Source: Pyropia yezoensis
Taxonomy: Eukaryota > Rhodophyta > Bangiophyceae > Bangiales > Bangiaceae
NCBI GenBank assembly: GCA_009829735.1
Contig: CM020618.1
Span: 36,370,894 to 36,434,893, forward strand
Direction: 5' to 3'
DNA length: 64,000 bases
Positions 52,893-63,782 of this stretch are shown here, in pieces. Both the position numbers and the translations under genes were made by a program. The notes beneath the pieces are model-generated. The model searched no databases and was not told where the DNA came from. It saw only the letters and a program-made list of their open reading frames with translations. Within the stretch, counting starts at the first letter, position 1, and each line of letters begins with the position of its first letter.

Positions 52893-54653
52893 ATGGCTAC
52901 CCTCCCTGGCACGACGGTGCCCGAAGGGGTAGACCCCGCGTCCCTTGACGCATCCCTGGTCACCGCGGGGGACGGTGCCCAACTCGGCGTTCTCCCTACG
53001 GGTGAAGCAGACCTGGGCGTGACATCCGGTAGTGGACTGGAGTCTACAGGCGGCCAAGTACCGCCTGCTCCCGTTCCTCCGGCTGTTCCTCCTGTGGGAG
53101 CCACCCCGGGGTCAACGGCGTTTGAGTCCGCTCGCAGCAGACGTCTCCCTCCTGTCGGTTCTACTCTTCAACCTCCAGGGATAGCCCCTGGTGTGTTCAC
53201 TCCTGGACCCACACATGGCAGCTGGGTGTATACACCTCTTCCTGTGGGCACTAGCAGTGCCAGAGGCACCGCTATGACTGGTTCTACGGGTCTTCCTGAG
53301 ACTTCGACTCCTGGGACCGGCCAAGCTTTTCCTCCCCTTGCGTCCTATGGGGCGGGGAGCTCCAAGACCGGTGACCGGAGCAGCCGTAGGCGTCGGCGTC
53401 GTCGCCGCCGCTCTAGCACCAGCGAGACCAGTTCCTCCAGCTCTGAGGAGGGATATGACTGGGATGCATCTCCCGGTCCTACCCGGCGCAGGCTAGTCGA
53501 GTTCGACTTCCCTGCCCACCAAGTGGGAGATGCCACCCTGAACAAGGTCACGTATTGGGGTAACTACCGGCTGGAGAACCAAGACCAAGGTTACACCCGG
53601 AAGATGGCCAAGAAGATGGCATCCCTGAACCGGCGAATGCAGCCGAGCTTTGGGGGGCATCCTAAGTTTTCCGGGAAGAGACCGGCGCTTATCTTTGCCT
53701 TCCTGCGCCGGTTTGTCAAGGCATGCAATGACAACGATGTGTCCGAGGGCAAGGCTCTCTATCTCCTGGTTAACTTCATGACCGGAGAAGCGGAACAGCG
53801 GTTTGCACAGGTTCTACCAGACTCTGCCGGGCACATTGTTGGACGTACCGTCGCGAGTTATCCGGAGGCGGTCAACTGGCTCCTGTCCAACTACGCAGAC
53901 GCGGACTCCCTGCGTAAGGCAGTCGGTAGGCTGAACCGGGCAACCATGGAGAGACAAGAGACTCCAGAGGCGTTCGCCCGTCGTGTCCGGGAGATGAGCG
54001 ATGCTTGTGGCAACGTTTACCCTGAGGACAGGCTCAAGATGATCTTCTCGGAGGGGCTTCCTGAATATCTTCAAGTGGATGCGGAGAACTACAACCAGGA
54101 ACATCAAGAACATACCTTCCAGCAGTTGATGGCCTATACCCAGGGCAAGCACCGGCAAGCCAAGGCCCTCCAGGCTCCTATGGTATCAACCCCCAAGCCG
54201 TTGTCGCGAGTTCGTCCCGGACCCGACAAGTATAAGGGAGGAGATAACCCTGTACCGGTACTCGCAGTTGGCGAGGCCTCACCCATGGAGTCAAGGGACA
54301 AGTGGGGCGGCTTCGTTTCTAAGGAGCAACCTTCCCTGGTCGCCCCCAAGCAGATCAGGAACCAGCGGTTCCGGTCTTGCTGGCTGTGCCAGAAGGAGGA
54401 TCATATGTCCTACCAGTGCCCGACCATTCCCGAGGATCTCCAGGAGAAACTCAAGCGTCAAGGACTGGTGTTTGCAAAGGCGGTCAACTGGGCTGACCGG
54501 CGGGCACCCTCCAAGATGGACAAGGCACAGGTACATGCCATCCGAGTGGCAACCTTACAGAGCATCACGGAGGCTCTGGCAAGGGAAGCTCCTACGGACT
54601 TTGACCTGGAGACCGAAACCTCTAAGGACTCCTCGGAGCCGGGAAACGAGTAG
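52893..54653 (+). CDS. Element 3 gag
   Basis: 586 residues from the ATG at 52893. Order: a Pro/Gly/Thr-rich N-terminus, an Arg/Ser-rich patch (about residues 160-190), a Ty3/gypsy capsid region (PSFGGHPKFSGKRPALIFAF and following), and a CCHC zinc knuckle at Cys496, Cys499, His504, Cys509. Gag forms the particle and binds the element RNA. The protein ends SSEPGNE over the slippery GGGAAAC (54641-54647). Identical to the gag at 61813-63573. Confidence 0.9.
   Translation: MATLPGTTVPEGVDPASLDASLVTAGDGAQLGVLPTGEADLGVTSGSGLESTGGQVPPAPVPPAVPPVGATPGSTAFESARSRRLPPVGSTLQPPGIAPGVFTPGPTHGSWVYTPLPVGTSSARGTAMTGSTGLPETSTPGTGQAFPPLASYGAGSSKTGDRSSRRRRRRRRRSSTSETSSSSSEEGYDWDASPGPTRRRLVEFDFPAHQVGDATLNKVTYWGNYRLENQDQGYTRKMAKKMASLNRRMQPSFGGHPKFSGKRPALIFAFLRRFVKACNDNDVSEGKALYLLVNFMTGEAEQRFAQVLPDSAGHIVGRTVASYPEAVNWLLSNYADADSLRKAVGRLNRATMERQETPEAFARRVREMSDACGNVYPEDRLKMIFSEGLPEYLQVDAENYNQEHQEHTFQQLMAYTQGKHRQAKALQAPMVSTPKPLSRVRPGPDKYKGGDNPVPVLAVGEASPMESRDKWGGFVSKEQPSLVAPKQIRNQRFRSCWLCQKEDHMSYQCPTIPEDLQEKLKRQGLVFAKAVNWADRRAPSKMDKAQVHAIRVATLQSITEALAREAPTDFDLETETSKDSSEPGNE
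54641..54647 (+). promoter_or_regulatory. Probable -1 frameshift site, element 3 gag-pol
   Basis: G GGA AAC read in the gag frame, followed by GAG TAG. The -1 frame is open into pol. Confidence 0.7.
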
Positions 54654-54704
54654 GGCAGGCGCTCTCCCCAAGTGTCTTCCCGAATCTCCAACGGCAGGGT
54701 ACTT

Positions 54705-55276
54705 TGTGGTATAAAACTCGATCCTCTCAGACACGTGTCAATATCCCTCGGGGGAAAGGGACAGGTAACGCAGAAAGGGGAACTACGAGAATGGTATGCC
54801 TGTTGTCTCACGTGCCTGCTTGCAGGGCAAACAGATACGCACGGTAGTGCACACGGGGAAGAGGAAAGCAAACGCGCAGTTGTCTTTTTCCCTGAGGGCG
54901 CGGGCCGAGGGCGCCTCGCTGTCCCTCTTAACGTGCATCTGGGGGAACCCCGGCACGTTGGCCCGGTAGCCCCCCCATAACCCCGAGTGGCCCCGACCCG
55001 AGTCTAACCTCGTCAGGTCGGGGGCCACTATCACTACTAATTCTATTCCCACTCACTAATCTCACACTCAAATTCTCTCAAATCAAGTCCCTCACAAATA
55101 TGCAAAAACACATCAGAAATCCCTCTCTCGCGTGTGGATAGCGTAGTCCACCGCATCCCAGTGCCGGGCACGGGCCACGGCCGCCAACCATCGCCACACG
55201 GCGGGCGTGTTCTGGCACCTGGTGCCCTCTGGTTGCAGTCCCGGGTCGGCGCCAAGTCGGGGCCAGGGATGCTACA
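54705..55276 (-). repeat. Element 2 3' LTR (572 bp)
   Basis: On the minus strand it begins TGTAGCATCCC at 55276 and ends ATACCACA at 54705. A purine-rich tract (AGGGAGGGAGCTA on the minus strand, 55277-55289) lies directly upstream as the likely polypurine tract. Confidence 0.92.
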
Positions 55277-55461
55277 TAGCTCCCTCCCTAGTCCGGCACG
55301 TCCTCGGGCCGAACCAGGTGCCACCGTGCACAGCCTCGAGCACGTCCACACCGGTGCCGAGGTCGAGCGTCTTGACCCCGGTCACGATCACCTGCCCCGA
55401 TTCTGCCCCCCCCCCTCCGCTCCTTCACCTTGGCCCTCTCGTTCCCCGGAGTCTGGACGGT

Positions 55462-57579
55462 ATGTCCAGTTCCGAGATCCAAGCTGGGCCCGTGGTTCCG
55501 GCGGCGAGTGTTGCGGAGGAGAACTCGGGTCGTCGTGCCCCTCTCCTGCCTCCGGTTCCTCGGATGTCGGTGCCGGCGCCGGTCGCCACGGCGGGGACGG
55601 ATCGAGTTCCCCCGGCTTCCGCGATGCACCCGGTCGAGGCCCCCCCGGAGGGTCTCCCGGAGATGCTTCTTGGGCAGGACCCTCTGGCGGCCCGGCGTTA
55701 CTCCACGGTGGTCGGCAACGCCGGCGCGGCCCAGTGCCAGCAGGATTGCATGGACCTCTGGCGCAAGGAACTCCAGCGCGGGGTCTTGACCGAGATGGAC
55801 AAGGCACGTCTTCATACGGCGGACCAGATGCGCCTGGCACAAGACCGCTCCCAGAGCTTCTCGGGTTCCTCTTGGGCTGCTCGTCTGGAGGATCTCCCCT
55901 TCGCGCTGGTACTGGATCTACCCTTGACCGAGCGTCGCGTGTCCGCGTCCGTTCTCCGGTGGCCGGAGGAGGAAGGGTACGTCCACCGGGCGCTCAAGGT
56001 CTGGGACGAGGCGCTCAAGGGGTCGGGAAGCTTGAACTGCGACCCCCGTCCGAGCATGGTCGCTCTGGAGCCGCCTTTCTTGACCCGGAAATACTCCAAG
56101 TTGTCGCCGGCACGGGAGCAGGGTGAGCGACGCGGGCGTCAGCGTGACTTCCTTGTGAGCTGCAACCACCAGGAGTTCTGGAAGCTGGACAAGGCTAACC
56201 GGGCGGCATACTACCCCAAGGTCATCCCGCAGCAGCAGGAAGTCGAGATCCCGGTCGGGTTTGCTCCTTCCAGCATCCCTTGCACCTGGTACTTCTTGGA
56301 CGCCTTGACTCAGGCGTCGATCAAGGGCTTCTTCCATTCAATCCCGTACATGATGTACACGTCCGAGATGACAGTCTTGGCGGCCAACCACTGGCTTCAC
56401 GAGGTCTTGGTGTCCAACCGGCTTTGGTTTCTCCCCGACCTCCTGATGGTCTGGATTGTCGACAAGTTGACCGTCGACTTCCTGTGCAGCGAGGACGAGG
56501 AGTACAAGGAGCTCTTCCAGGCGATGATCGACTTCCGGCGTCTGGTACCGGTGCATGACCGGAGCTTCTTGAACGCGATTGCCGACCAGAACCGCCCGCG
56601 TCGGGATGGCTACGGTTGGGCGCAGGTGGTCTACCAGTCTTCTCCGGCTAAGGTGCAGCTGGCGACGCCGCTTCCGGCGTGGCCGCAGCTAGGTAGCTTT
56701 CCTGCTCCGGCCGCCCTTGATCTTCTGCAAGTTGGGCCGCCGGTGCGGGAGTCGGGATGGGCCGCGGCGGTCGGTCGGGCGTCTGCGGCGGCTCCGCTTC
56801 CTCCTGTTGCCCCTGTCGCCCCGGTTGCCTCGCCTGAACCGTCACCGGCGCGTCCGCGCCCTGTTCCTGCTGTGCCGGTACTTCAAGCTCCTCCGGCACC
56901 GCGCTTGTCTGCGGCGAGTCTGGGAGTGGCCGTGCGGTCGCCGACTACTCCGGTCGCTCTACCCCGGACGCCTTCTTCCAACGCCGGCGGCGCTGTGCCT
57001 CCGCTGGAGTTGGGCACTCCGGTCTCGGGGGCCGTTGTGGACCGTCCGGTAGTGTCATCCTCGGGCCGGTTCGAGATTCCGGCGCCGACTCTGCGCCTTA
57101 CCCGCTTCCGGGTGCCTGACTGGTACCTGAACCAAGGTGGTCCAACATGCGACCAGTACGACGTCGGTATGATTGAAGACAAGCTGGGTCGTCTTCCGGT
57201 GCAGGTTGAAGGCGTCGGGTCTTCTCTGGTGCTGGGCACTTACGCCAGTGTCTTGAACGACGTGGTCGACCGGGTGTTTGCTTGCGCGGACAGCGGTCAG
57301 ATGTCGAACAACCCGGTGGTTGGCGAACTCCTGGCGACTTTGACGCGGCATGGCTTGGCCCAGCAGTGGTCAGAGACCTTCACGGGCTTCCAGCGGCGCC
57401 GACGGACATATCTGGATGAGCGGGAGCCACCGGCAACTACTGGTACTACTCCGATGGCGTCATACCGGGATGCGCCGCGTCCACCGCACTACGTCATCCC
57501 GTCTTCCTCCGGTTCCCGTCGTACCGCGGGGGCAGCGCCGGAGGATACTCCCTCGGCTCAGCGTCCGCGCCGAGAGTAG
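55462..57579 (+). CDS. Antisense ORF of element 2, between pol and 3' LTR
   Basis: From the ATG at 55462 (MSSSEIQAGPVVPAASVAEE) this encodes 705 residues on the strand opposite to gag-pol. The same frame stays open back into the 3' LTR to 55207, so antisense transcription could start in the LTR. A Pro/Ala-rich N-terminus is followed by a mixed alpha-helical region (LWRKELQRGVLTEMDKARL, YTSEMTVLAANHWLHEVLV, LLMVWIVDKLTVDFLCSEDE). Next comes a ~150-residue Pro/Ala linker, then a compact C-terminal block (DWYLNQGGPTCDQYDVGMIE, VLNDVVDRVFACADSG, VVGELLATLTRHGLAQQW). Several blocks parallel the antisense ORF of element 1. No known domain is recognised. It ends 145 bases from the end of pol, so the two genes converge. 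Function unknown. Confidence 0.75.
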   Translation: MSSSEIQAGPVVPAASVAEENSGRRAPLLPPVPRMSVPAPVATAGTDRVPPASAMHPVEAPPEGLPEMLLGQDPLAARRYSTVVGNAGAAQCQQDCMDLWRKELQRGVLTEMDKARLHTADQMRLAQDRSQSFSGSSWAARLEDLPFALVLDLPLTERRVSASVLRWPEEEGYVHRALKVWDEALKGSGSLNCDPRPSMVALEPPFLTRKYSKLSPAREQGERRGRQRDFLVSCNHQEFWKLDKANRAAYYPKVIPQQQEVEIPVGFAPSSIPCTWYFLDALTQASIKGFFHSIPYMMYTSEMTVLAANHWLHEVLVSNRLWFLPDLLMVWIVDKLTVDFLCSEDEEYKELFQAMIDFRRLVPVHDRSFLNAIADQNRPRRDGYGWAQVVYQSSPAKVQLATPLPAWPQLGSFPAPAALDLLQVGPPVRESGWAAAVGRASAAAPLPPVAPVAPVASPEPSPARPRPVPAVPVLQAPPAPRLSAASLGVAVRSPTTPVALPRTPSSNAGGAVPPLELGTPVSGAVVDRPVVSSSGRFEIPAPTLRLTRFRVPDWYLNQGGPTCDQYDVGMIEDKLGRLPVQVEGVGSSLVLGTYASVLNDVVDRVFACADSGQMSNNPVVGELLATLTRHGLAQQWSETFTGFQRRRRTYLDEREPPATTGTTPMASYRDAPRPPHYVIPSSSGSRRTAGAAPEDTPSAQRPRRE

Positions 57580-57724
57580 TAGTTGGAGGCAAGGAGGGTG
57601 AGGGTCTTGGGAGAAGCGAGGAGGGAAGAGGCGGAGAGAAGGGTTGCTCGAGCGGGTGCTTGGTTTCCTTGATTGTTCCATGCTTGCATTGCGTGTTCTC
57701 CTTGATATACCCGTTCCCTTCTTC

Positions 57725-60700
57725 TCAATCCTCTTGTTCCGCATCCGTTGCGGGTGAGCTCGTCTCGTCCCGAGGGTCTTGGTTGGCCCCGTCCTCTTGG
57801 TCCTCCTCCGTGTCCGACTCCAGAATCTTGCCGGCTCTGGCCACGGGAGTGCCCTCAATCCCGTTCCGTCGCGTGTAGGCACAGACGTCCGCGATGGGTA
57901 GCCGGTTTGAGGGTTCCCATGTATCATCTGCCGGGTTGAAACCGAACCAGCGTACTCGCAGGTACAGGCGTCCATCTCTCCAGGCATGGTCGACAAACTT
58001 GACGTAGACAAATTCCCGACCTTCTTCTTGGGATAGCCAGGGTATCGCAGTCCGCTTACGCCGGGTCAAGTCCCGTTGGCTTGGCGGTGGAGCTCGGGTG
58101 ACATGGTCGCTGCTCACCCGGTACGGAGAGCCATCCACGTCTAGAAGGAAGGTCCAGCCATCCGTATTGAGAATCTCATAAGGTCCATCCGTCTTAGAGT
58201 CCAGCTTCCCCCGGGTCTTGCTATGGTTGTCCACAAAAACCCAGTCGCCACCACCCAGTTCCTTGTTCTTTTCCCGGACACCCTTGTCATAGTCCCGCTT
58301 ATATCGCTCCTGGGTCTTTGAGATTGACTCCTTGACTCTTGGGAGCAGGAGCTTTAGTTGTTCCAGGAACTCATCCTTTGCCTTGGGACCTGACTTCAGT
58401 GCAGGCTGGAGACCATCCGGTATTCTTTCTAGGGAGAAGTTGGTCAGCCGCCTTGGGGTGACAAAGTCGAGTGGAGCGACTCCCGTTGTCCGGTGAACTC
58501 GGGAGTTGTAGGCTAGAGTGAGGACAGCCAGGAGCTCGTCCCAGTCTTCTTGATGCTCCTCCACGTAGTGCCGTAGCATGTCCACTAGGGTCCGGTTGAA
58601 TCGTTCCACCTGGCCGTTCGTTTGAGGGTGGTACGTCGTGGTGTACAAGTTCTTGATGCCCATCAGGTCACAGACTCCTTGGAAGAACAGGGATGCAAAC
58701 TGGGGACCGTTATCGGTTAAGACGGAGTCTGGAGGGCCATAGGCAGCTATCCAGTACTCGCAGAAGGCCGACGTGACATCCAGAGCCGTGATGGTTCTCA
58801 ACGGGATTGCTCGAGTGAACTTGGAGAACCGGTCACAAATGATGAGCAGGTATATGTTGCCACTGGAGGTCTCAGGTAGGGGCCCCAGGATGTCCATGCT
58901 TAAGCTTGCAAAGGGCTCCGCCGCAGGGAATAGGCGTAGCTTAGAAGTCTTCTTCCTCTGGGACAACCGGTTCCTTGCACAAGAAATACAAGCCTCCAGG
59001 CACTTATGGACGTCACTGGCCATGGTTTCCCAGTAATAGTGTCGTCTCATGGAAGCATACATCCGATTGATACCAGGATGTCCGGCCTGGGGAGACGAGT
59101 GCTCCAGGCGTAGGATGTCAGTCCGTAGGCTCCGGGGTACGTAGACTTGAGTTGCCCCATCGAAGGGTGACACCCGTACCAGGAGTCCGTCTGTAGACTC
59201 GGAGAAGCGACTGTTCCGGTTCAGGTCCATTTGGTGGCGAAGCTCCAAGCATTGAGGGTCCGTCAATTGTGCCTCCAGCATCCGGTGAATGGTTACCGGT
59301 TGATGAGCGTCAGGTGTCTCGTACAGGGGAGCGTGCCAGCCACGTCCGACATTCGGGAGGATGAAGCAAGGTATTTCCTCCGGGATAGGACCGGTATCGG
59401 CTGCAGGAGTCTCCAGCCGGGACATGGTGTCGGCGCAGTGGTGCTCCCTCCCTGCTCTGGTGCACACCTTGTACTTGAACTCCGAAAGGCGTAGGCCCCA
59501 CCGGGCGACCCTTCCTTGACTGCTGTCCATGCATAGCAGCCACCTTAGACTGGCGTGGTCCGTCCGGATGAGGAACTCTTGTCCTTCAAGATATGGACGT
59601 AACAGGAAGCAAGCCCAGACGACCGCCAAGCACTCGCGCTCGGTCGTGGAATAGTTCTTCTCGGCTGGAGTCAAGACGCGACTGTAGTAGCCTATCGGGA
59701 GGAAGTGCCCATCAGGTTGCTGCTGGAGTAGTGAGCACCCCACCTGGACGCCACAGGCGTCAGTCTCCAGAACAAACTGACCCTCCCGCTTGGGTAACGC
59801 CAGTACTGGAGTGGTGGTCAGGCGCTTCTTGAGCTCTTCGAAGGCTGCTGTCTGCTTCTCGTCGAACACCGGGAGTTGTGCTGGAAGCTTCTTGCTAGTA
59901 AGCTTGGTCAAGGGCCGGGCAATCAGAGCGTAGTCCCGTACGAACCGGCGGTAGACGTTGCACATACCCAGGAAGCTCTTGAGTTCCGTCTGGGTTTTAG
60001 GTTGCCGTGCATGCCGGAGGGCCTTGATGTTCTTCTCATTGACTCGGAGCTCCCCCGGACTCAGCACGTGCCCCAGGTACTCCACCTCAGTCTCAAACAG
60101 GTGGCACTTCTCGGCCTTGAGGGTAACTCCAGCCTTGGACAGGAGGGCCAGGACCTCTCGAAGGTGCTCCAGGTGTTCCGCTGGGGTCTTGGAGAAAACA
60201 ATGATGTCGTCCAGGTAGACCAAACATGTTCTCCACCTTAGCCCCGACAGGATGATGTCGATGGCTCTCTGGAAGGTTGCCGGAGCATTAGTGAGACCAA
60301 AAGGGAGACGCTTGCACCGGAATAGTCCCAGGTGGCACGTGAAGGTAGTCTTGTCCTTGTCCTCGTCAGCCAGAGGGATCTGCCAGTAACCGGCATTACA
60401 ATCCAGCGTCGAGAAGAGGGTGGCATCACCAAGAAAGTCGAGGCAATCATCCATCCGGGGTATCGGGTATACATCCTTGACTGTCATCTCGTTCAGGCGT
60501 CTGTAGTCAACGCAGAAACGGAAGTGACCGCCAGGTTTCGGGACGACTACCACCGGGAAAGCCCACTCGCCATCAGACGGCTCGATAACATCCATCTTGA
60601 GCATCTTGTTAACCTGCTTCTCAATCTCATCCCGGCGATGAGGTCCAGCCCGGTATGGGTGCATGTGCACTGGTTTGGCATCTGGCTTGAGTTGAATCCG

Positions 60701-61818
60701 GTGTAGGGTGGCGTCCATCTTGCCCAGCTCTCCGGACCACAGGTGCCGGTATTCCTGGAGAAGCTTCTCCAGTGCCTCCTTCAAGTCGGGAGGGACGTTT
60801 TCTTGGTTGACCTTCGGCATCCCGGGCGGTGCTTGTTCGGGCTTCGGAGTAATACGGCCAGCCTGCTCTTGTTCCGGAGATACGTCTAAGGCCGTCAAGT
60901 TGGATGCCAGCTCTTGTTGCAGGTTGAAGAGGTCTTCCTTGCTCATAGCGCGGGCGGACCCCCGGTAAGGCTCTGCTGTACCAACTCGAGTGCCCTTGGC
61001 GAGGGTTATTGGCTTCCGGCTCACGTTGACGATCAGCACCGAGAACGGGGTGTGCCTCTCCACCTTCTTGTGGTGTCCGTGGGCTAGGTATAATCGGTGT
61101 TTCGCCAGAAATTCCTTGCGTCCGTAGATCAGGCATTGACCTGCAGTCCGGGTCGTGACTTGAACCTTGGTCTCCGAGCGAGGAGGTAGGAGCACCGGTT
61201 TGATGAGGGTCAAGGTAGAGGGTGGGATGCGTTCCTTCTGGTTCTTGGCCACACGAACCTTGGTGTCCAGGTGCTCCAGCACTGGTGACACAAACCCATG
61301 GTTGAACTGCACCTTTCCTTCTCCGGGTAGGATGCTCTTGACATGCTGCTTCTGGAAGTCCCAGCCTAGGATGAGGGGGACTGATAAGGTCTTGACTACT
61401 AGAAAGGGAAAAAGCATTGGTTCATTGTTGACATAGATGGCGACGGGAAGACGGCCAAGCGGTCGTAGGGTTTGACCTGATGCGTCCACAATCCGGGTCT
61501 TGGTAGGCGCTCTCCAGGCATGTCGACGCCAGCCCGGAGGTAACAGGTTCTCAGTGATGACGCTTGGTCCGGCTCCCGTGTCGACCACCGGCGTAACAGC
61601 TTGGGGGAGGCTATCCCCCACACGCATACGAGCATTAATCTTGAGGTTTTCCTTACGCAGGACGAGCAAGGTCCCCTTGAACAAACAGGGTGTCCAGGCG
61701 GCTACCGGTTGAGCAGGTAACTGCCGTCCTTTCTCCCGGCACGCAAGGGGAGAACAGGTAGAAGTACCCTGCCGTTGGAGATTCGGGAAGACACTTGGGG
61801 AGAGCGCCTGCCCTACTC
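57725..61818 (-). CDS. Element 2 pol polyprotein (PR-RT-RH-IN-chromodomain), intact
   Basis: In the -1 frame of gag, open from the slippery site through the gag stop to TGA at 57725. Residues counted from the TTG codon at 61684: aspartic protease VVDTGAGPSVI (Asp35); RT with CVDYRRLN and YLDD at 490-493; RNase H with ETDACGVQVG (Asp642) and RTDH; integrase zinc ligands His862, His869, Cys899, Cys902; catalytic Asp931 (SMDILG), Asp991 (LTDNG) and Glu1027 (GQVERFN). A chromodomain lies at about 1225-1272 (LRVRWFGFNPADDTWEPSN). Together these copy RNA to DNA and integrate it, the chromodomain probably steering site choice. No inactivating change is visible, so the element may be mobile. Confidence 0.93.
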
Positions 61819-63573
61819 GTTTCCCGGCTCCGAGGAGTCCTTAGAGGTTTCGGTCTCCAGGTCAAAGTCCGTAGGAGCTTCCCTTGCCAGAGCCTCCGTG
61901 ATGCTCTGTAAGGTTGCCACTCGGATGGCATGTACCTGTGCCTTGTCCATCTTGGAGGGTGCCCGCCGGTCAGCCCAGTTGACCGCCTTTGCAAACACCA
62001 GTCCTTGACGCTTGAGTTTCTCCTGGAGATCCTCGGGAATGGTCGGGCACTGGTAGGACATATGATCCTCCTTCTGGCACAGCCAGCAAGACCGGAACCG
62101 CTGGTTCCTGATCTGCTTGGGGGCGACCAGGGAAGGTTGCTCCTTAGAAACGAAGCCGCCCCACTTGTCCCTTGACTCCATGGGTGAGGCCTCGCCAACT
62201 GCGAGTACCGGTACAGGGTTATCTCCTCCCTTATACTTGTCGGGTCCGGGACGAACTCGCGACAACGGCTTGGGGGTTGATACCATAGGAGCCTGGAGGG
62301 CCTTGGCTTGCCGGTGCTTGCCCTGGGTATAGGCCATCAACTGCTGGAAGGTATGTTCTTGATGTTCCTGGTTGTAGTTCTCCGCATCCACTTGAAGATA
62401 TTCAGGAAGCCCCTCCGAGAAGATCATCTTGAGCCTGTCCTCAGGGTAAACGTTGCCACAAGCATCGCTCATCTCCCGGACACGACGGGCGAACGCCTCT
62501 GGAGTCTCTTGTCTCTCCATGGTTGCCCGGTTCAGCCTACCGACTGCCTTACGCAGGGAGTCCGCGTCTGCGTAGTTGGACAGGAGCCAGTTGACCGCCT
62601 CCGGATAACTCGCGACGGTACGTCCAACAATGTGCCCGGCAGAGTCTGGTAGAACCTGTGCAAACCGCTGTTCCGCTTCTCCGGTCATGAAGTTAACCAG
62701 GAGATAGAGAGCCTTGCCCTCGGACACATCGTTGTCATTGCATGCCTTGACAAACCGGCGCAGGAAGGCAAAGATAAGCGCCGGTCTCTTCCCGGAAAAC
62801 TTAGGATGCCCCCCAAAGCTCGGCTGCATTCGCCGGTTCAGGGATGCCATCTTCTTGGCCATCTTCCGGGTGTAACCTTGGTCTTGGTTCTCCAGCCGGT
62901 AGTTACCCCAATACGTGACCTTGTTCAGGGTGGCATCTCCCACTTGGTGGGCAGGGAAGTCGAACTCGACTAGCCTGCGCCGGGTAGGACCGGGAGATGC
63001 ATCCCAGTCATATCCCTCCTCAGAGCTGGAGGAACTGGTCTCGCTGGTGCTAGAGCGGCGGCGACGACGCCGACGCCTACGGCTGCTCCGGTCACCGGTC
63101 TTGGAGCTCCCCGCCCCATAGGACGCAAGGGGAGGAAAAGCTTGGCCGGTCCCAGGAGTCGAAGTCTCAGGAAGACCCGTAGAACCAGTCATAGCGGTGC
63201 CTCTGGCACTGCTAGTGCCCACAGGAAGAGGTGTATACACCCAGCTGCCATGTGTGGGTCCAGGAGTGAACACACCAGGGGCTATCCCTGGAGGTTGAAG
63301 AGTAGAACCGACAGGAGGGAGACGTCTGCTGCGAGCGGACTCAAACGCCGTTGACCCCGGGGTGGCTCCCACAGGAGGAACAGCCGGAGGAACGGGAGCA
63401 GGCGGTACTTGGCCGCCTGTAGACTCCAGTCCACTACCGGATGTCACGCCCAGGTCTGCTTCACCCGTAGGGAGAACGCCGAGTTGGGCACCGTCCCCCG
63501 CGGTGACCAGGGATGCGTCAAGGGACGCGGGGTCTACCCCTTCGGGCACCGTCGTGCCAGGGAGGGTAGCCAT
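61813..63573 (-). CDS. Element 2 gag
   Basis: 586 residues from the ATG at 63573, the same protein as element 3 gag: Arg/Ser patch, capsid region and CCHC knuckle at 496-509. Stop TAG at 61813. The retained identity with the sister copy implies both are recent. Confidence 0.92.
   Translation of the reverse strand: MATLPGTTVPEGVDPASLDASLVTAGDGAQLGVLPTGEADLGVTSGSGLESTGGQVPPAPVPPAVPPVGATPGSTAFESARSRRLPPVGSTLQPPGIAPGVFTPGPTHGSWVYTPLPVGTSSARGTAMTGSTGLPETSTPGTGQAFPPLASYGAGSSKTGDRSSRRRRRRRRRSSTSETSSSSSEEGYDWDASPGPTRRRLVEFDFPAHQVGDATLNKVTYWGNYRLENQDQGYTRKMAKKMASLNRRMQPSFGGHPKFSGKRPALIFAFLRRFVKACNDNDVSEGKALYLLVNFMTGEAEQRFAQVLPDSAGHIVGRTVASYPEAVNWLLSNYADADSLRKAVGRLNRATMERQETPEAFARRVREMSDACGNVYPEDRLKMIFSEGLPEYLQVDAENYNQEHQEHTFQQLMAYTQGKHRQAKALQAPMVSTPKPLSRVRPGPDKYKGGDNPVPVLAVGEASPMESRDKWGGFVSKEQPSLVAPKQIRNQRFRSCWLCQKEDHMSYQCPTIPEDLQEKLKRQGLVFAKAVNWADRRAPSKMDKAQVHAIRVATLQSITEALAREAPTDFDLETETSKDSSEPGNE
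61819..61825 (-). promoter_or_regulatory. Probable -1 frameshift site, element 2 gag-pol
   Basis: Minus-strand G GGA AAC followed by GAG TAG; pol lies in the -1 frame and overlaps the end of gag. Confidence 0.72.
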
Positions 63574-63761
63574 GTTGGTCTCTTGACAGCCACAGTCCAG
63601 TTACCTGCGTGTCCAAAGATCGCAAGACCACAAGAGAGGGGTTGGAGAGCCAGGAATGGGGTTCCCGTGAACGGGTGCAAATAATTCCCAAACCACAGAA
63701 AAAGACAGAATAGGAACAACGCAACCGCTGCTCCCAAATGTCTCTTCTCAAACACTCCAAT

Positions 63762-63778
63762 CCCCTGCTGCTCCACCA
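63762..63778 (-). promoter_or_regulatory. Element 2 primer-binding site
   Basis: Minus-strand TGGTGGAGCAGCAGGGG, four bases inside the 5' LTR end. Confidence 0.75.
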
Positions 63779-63782
63779 AATA

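Larger units (their letters stand above)
52112..54704 (+). mobile_element. Element 3: 5' part of a chromovirus, split by element 2
   Basis: Has a complete 5' LTR, leader, gag and the first ~50 bases of pol, then stops abruptly at GGGTACTT next to the LTR end of the oppositely oriented element 2. In element 2 the same sequence continues CTACCTGTTC. The gag proteins of the two elements are identical. Confidence 0.85.

Noticed and set aside
55207..55461. Upstream GTG start for the element 2 antisense protein
   Set aside because: It lies inside the LTR and uses a non-ATG codon; the ATG at 55462 is preferred. The open frame into the LTR is noted only as a hint of antisense transcription.
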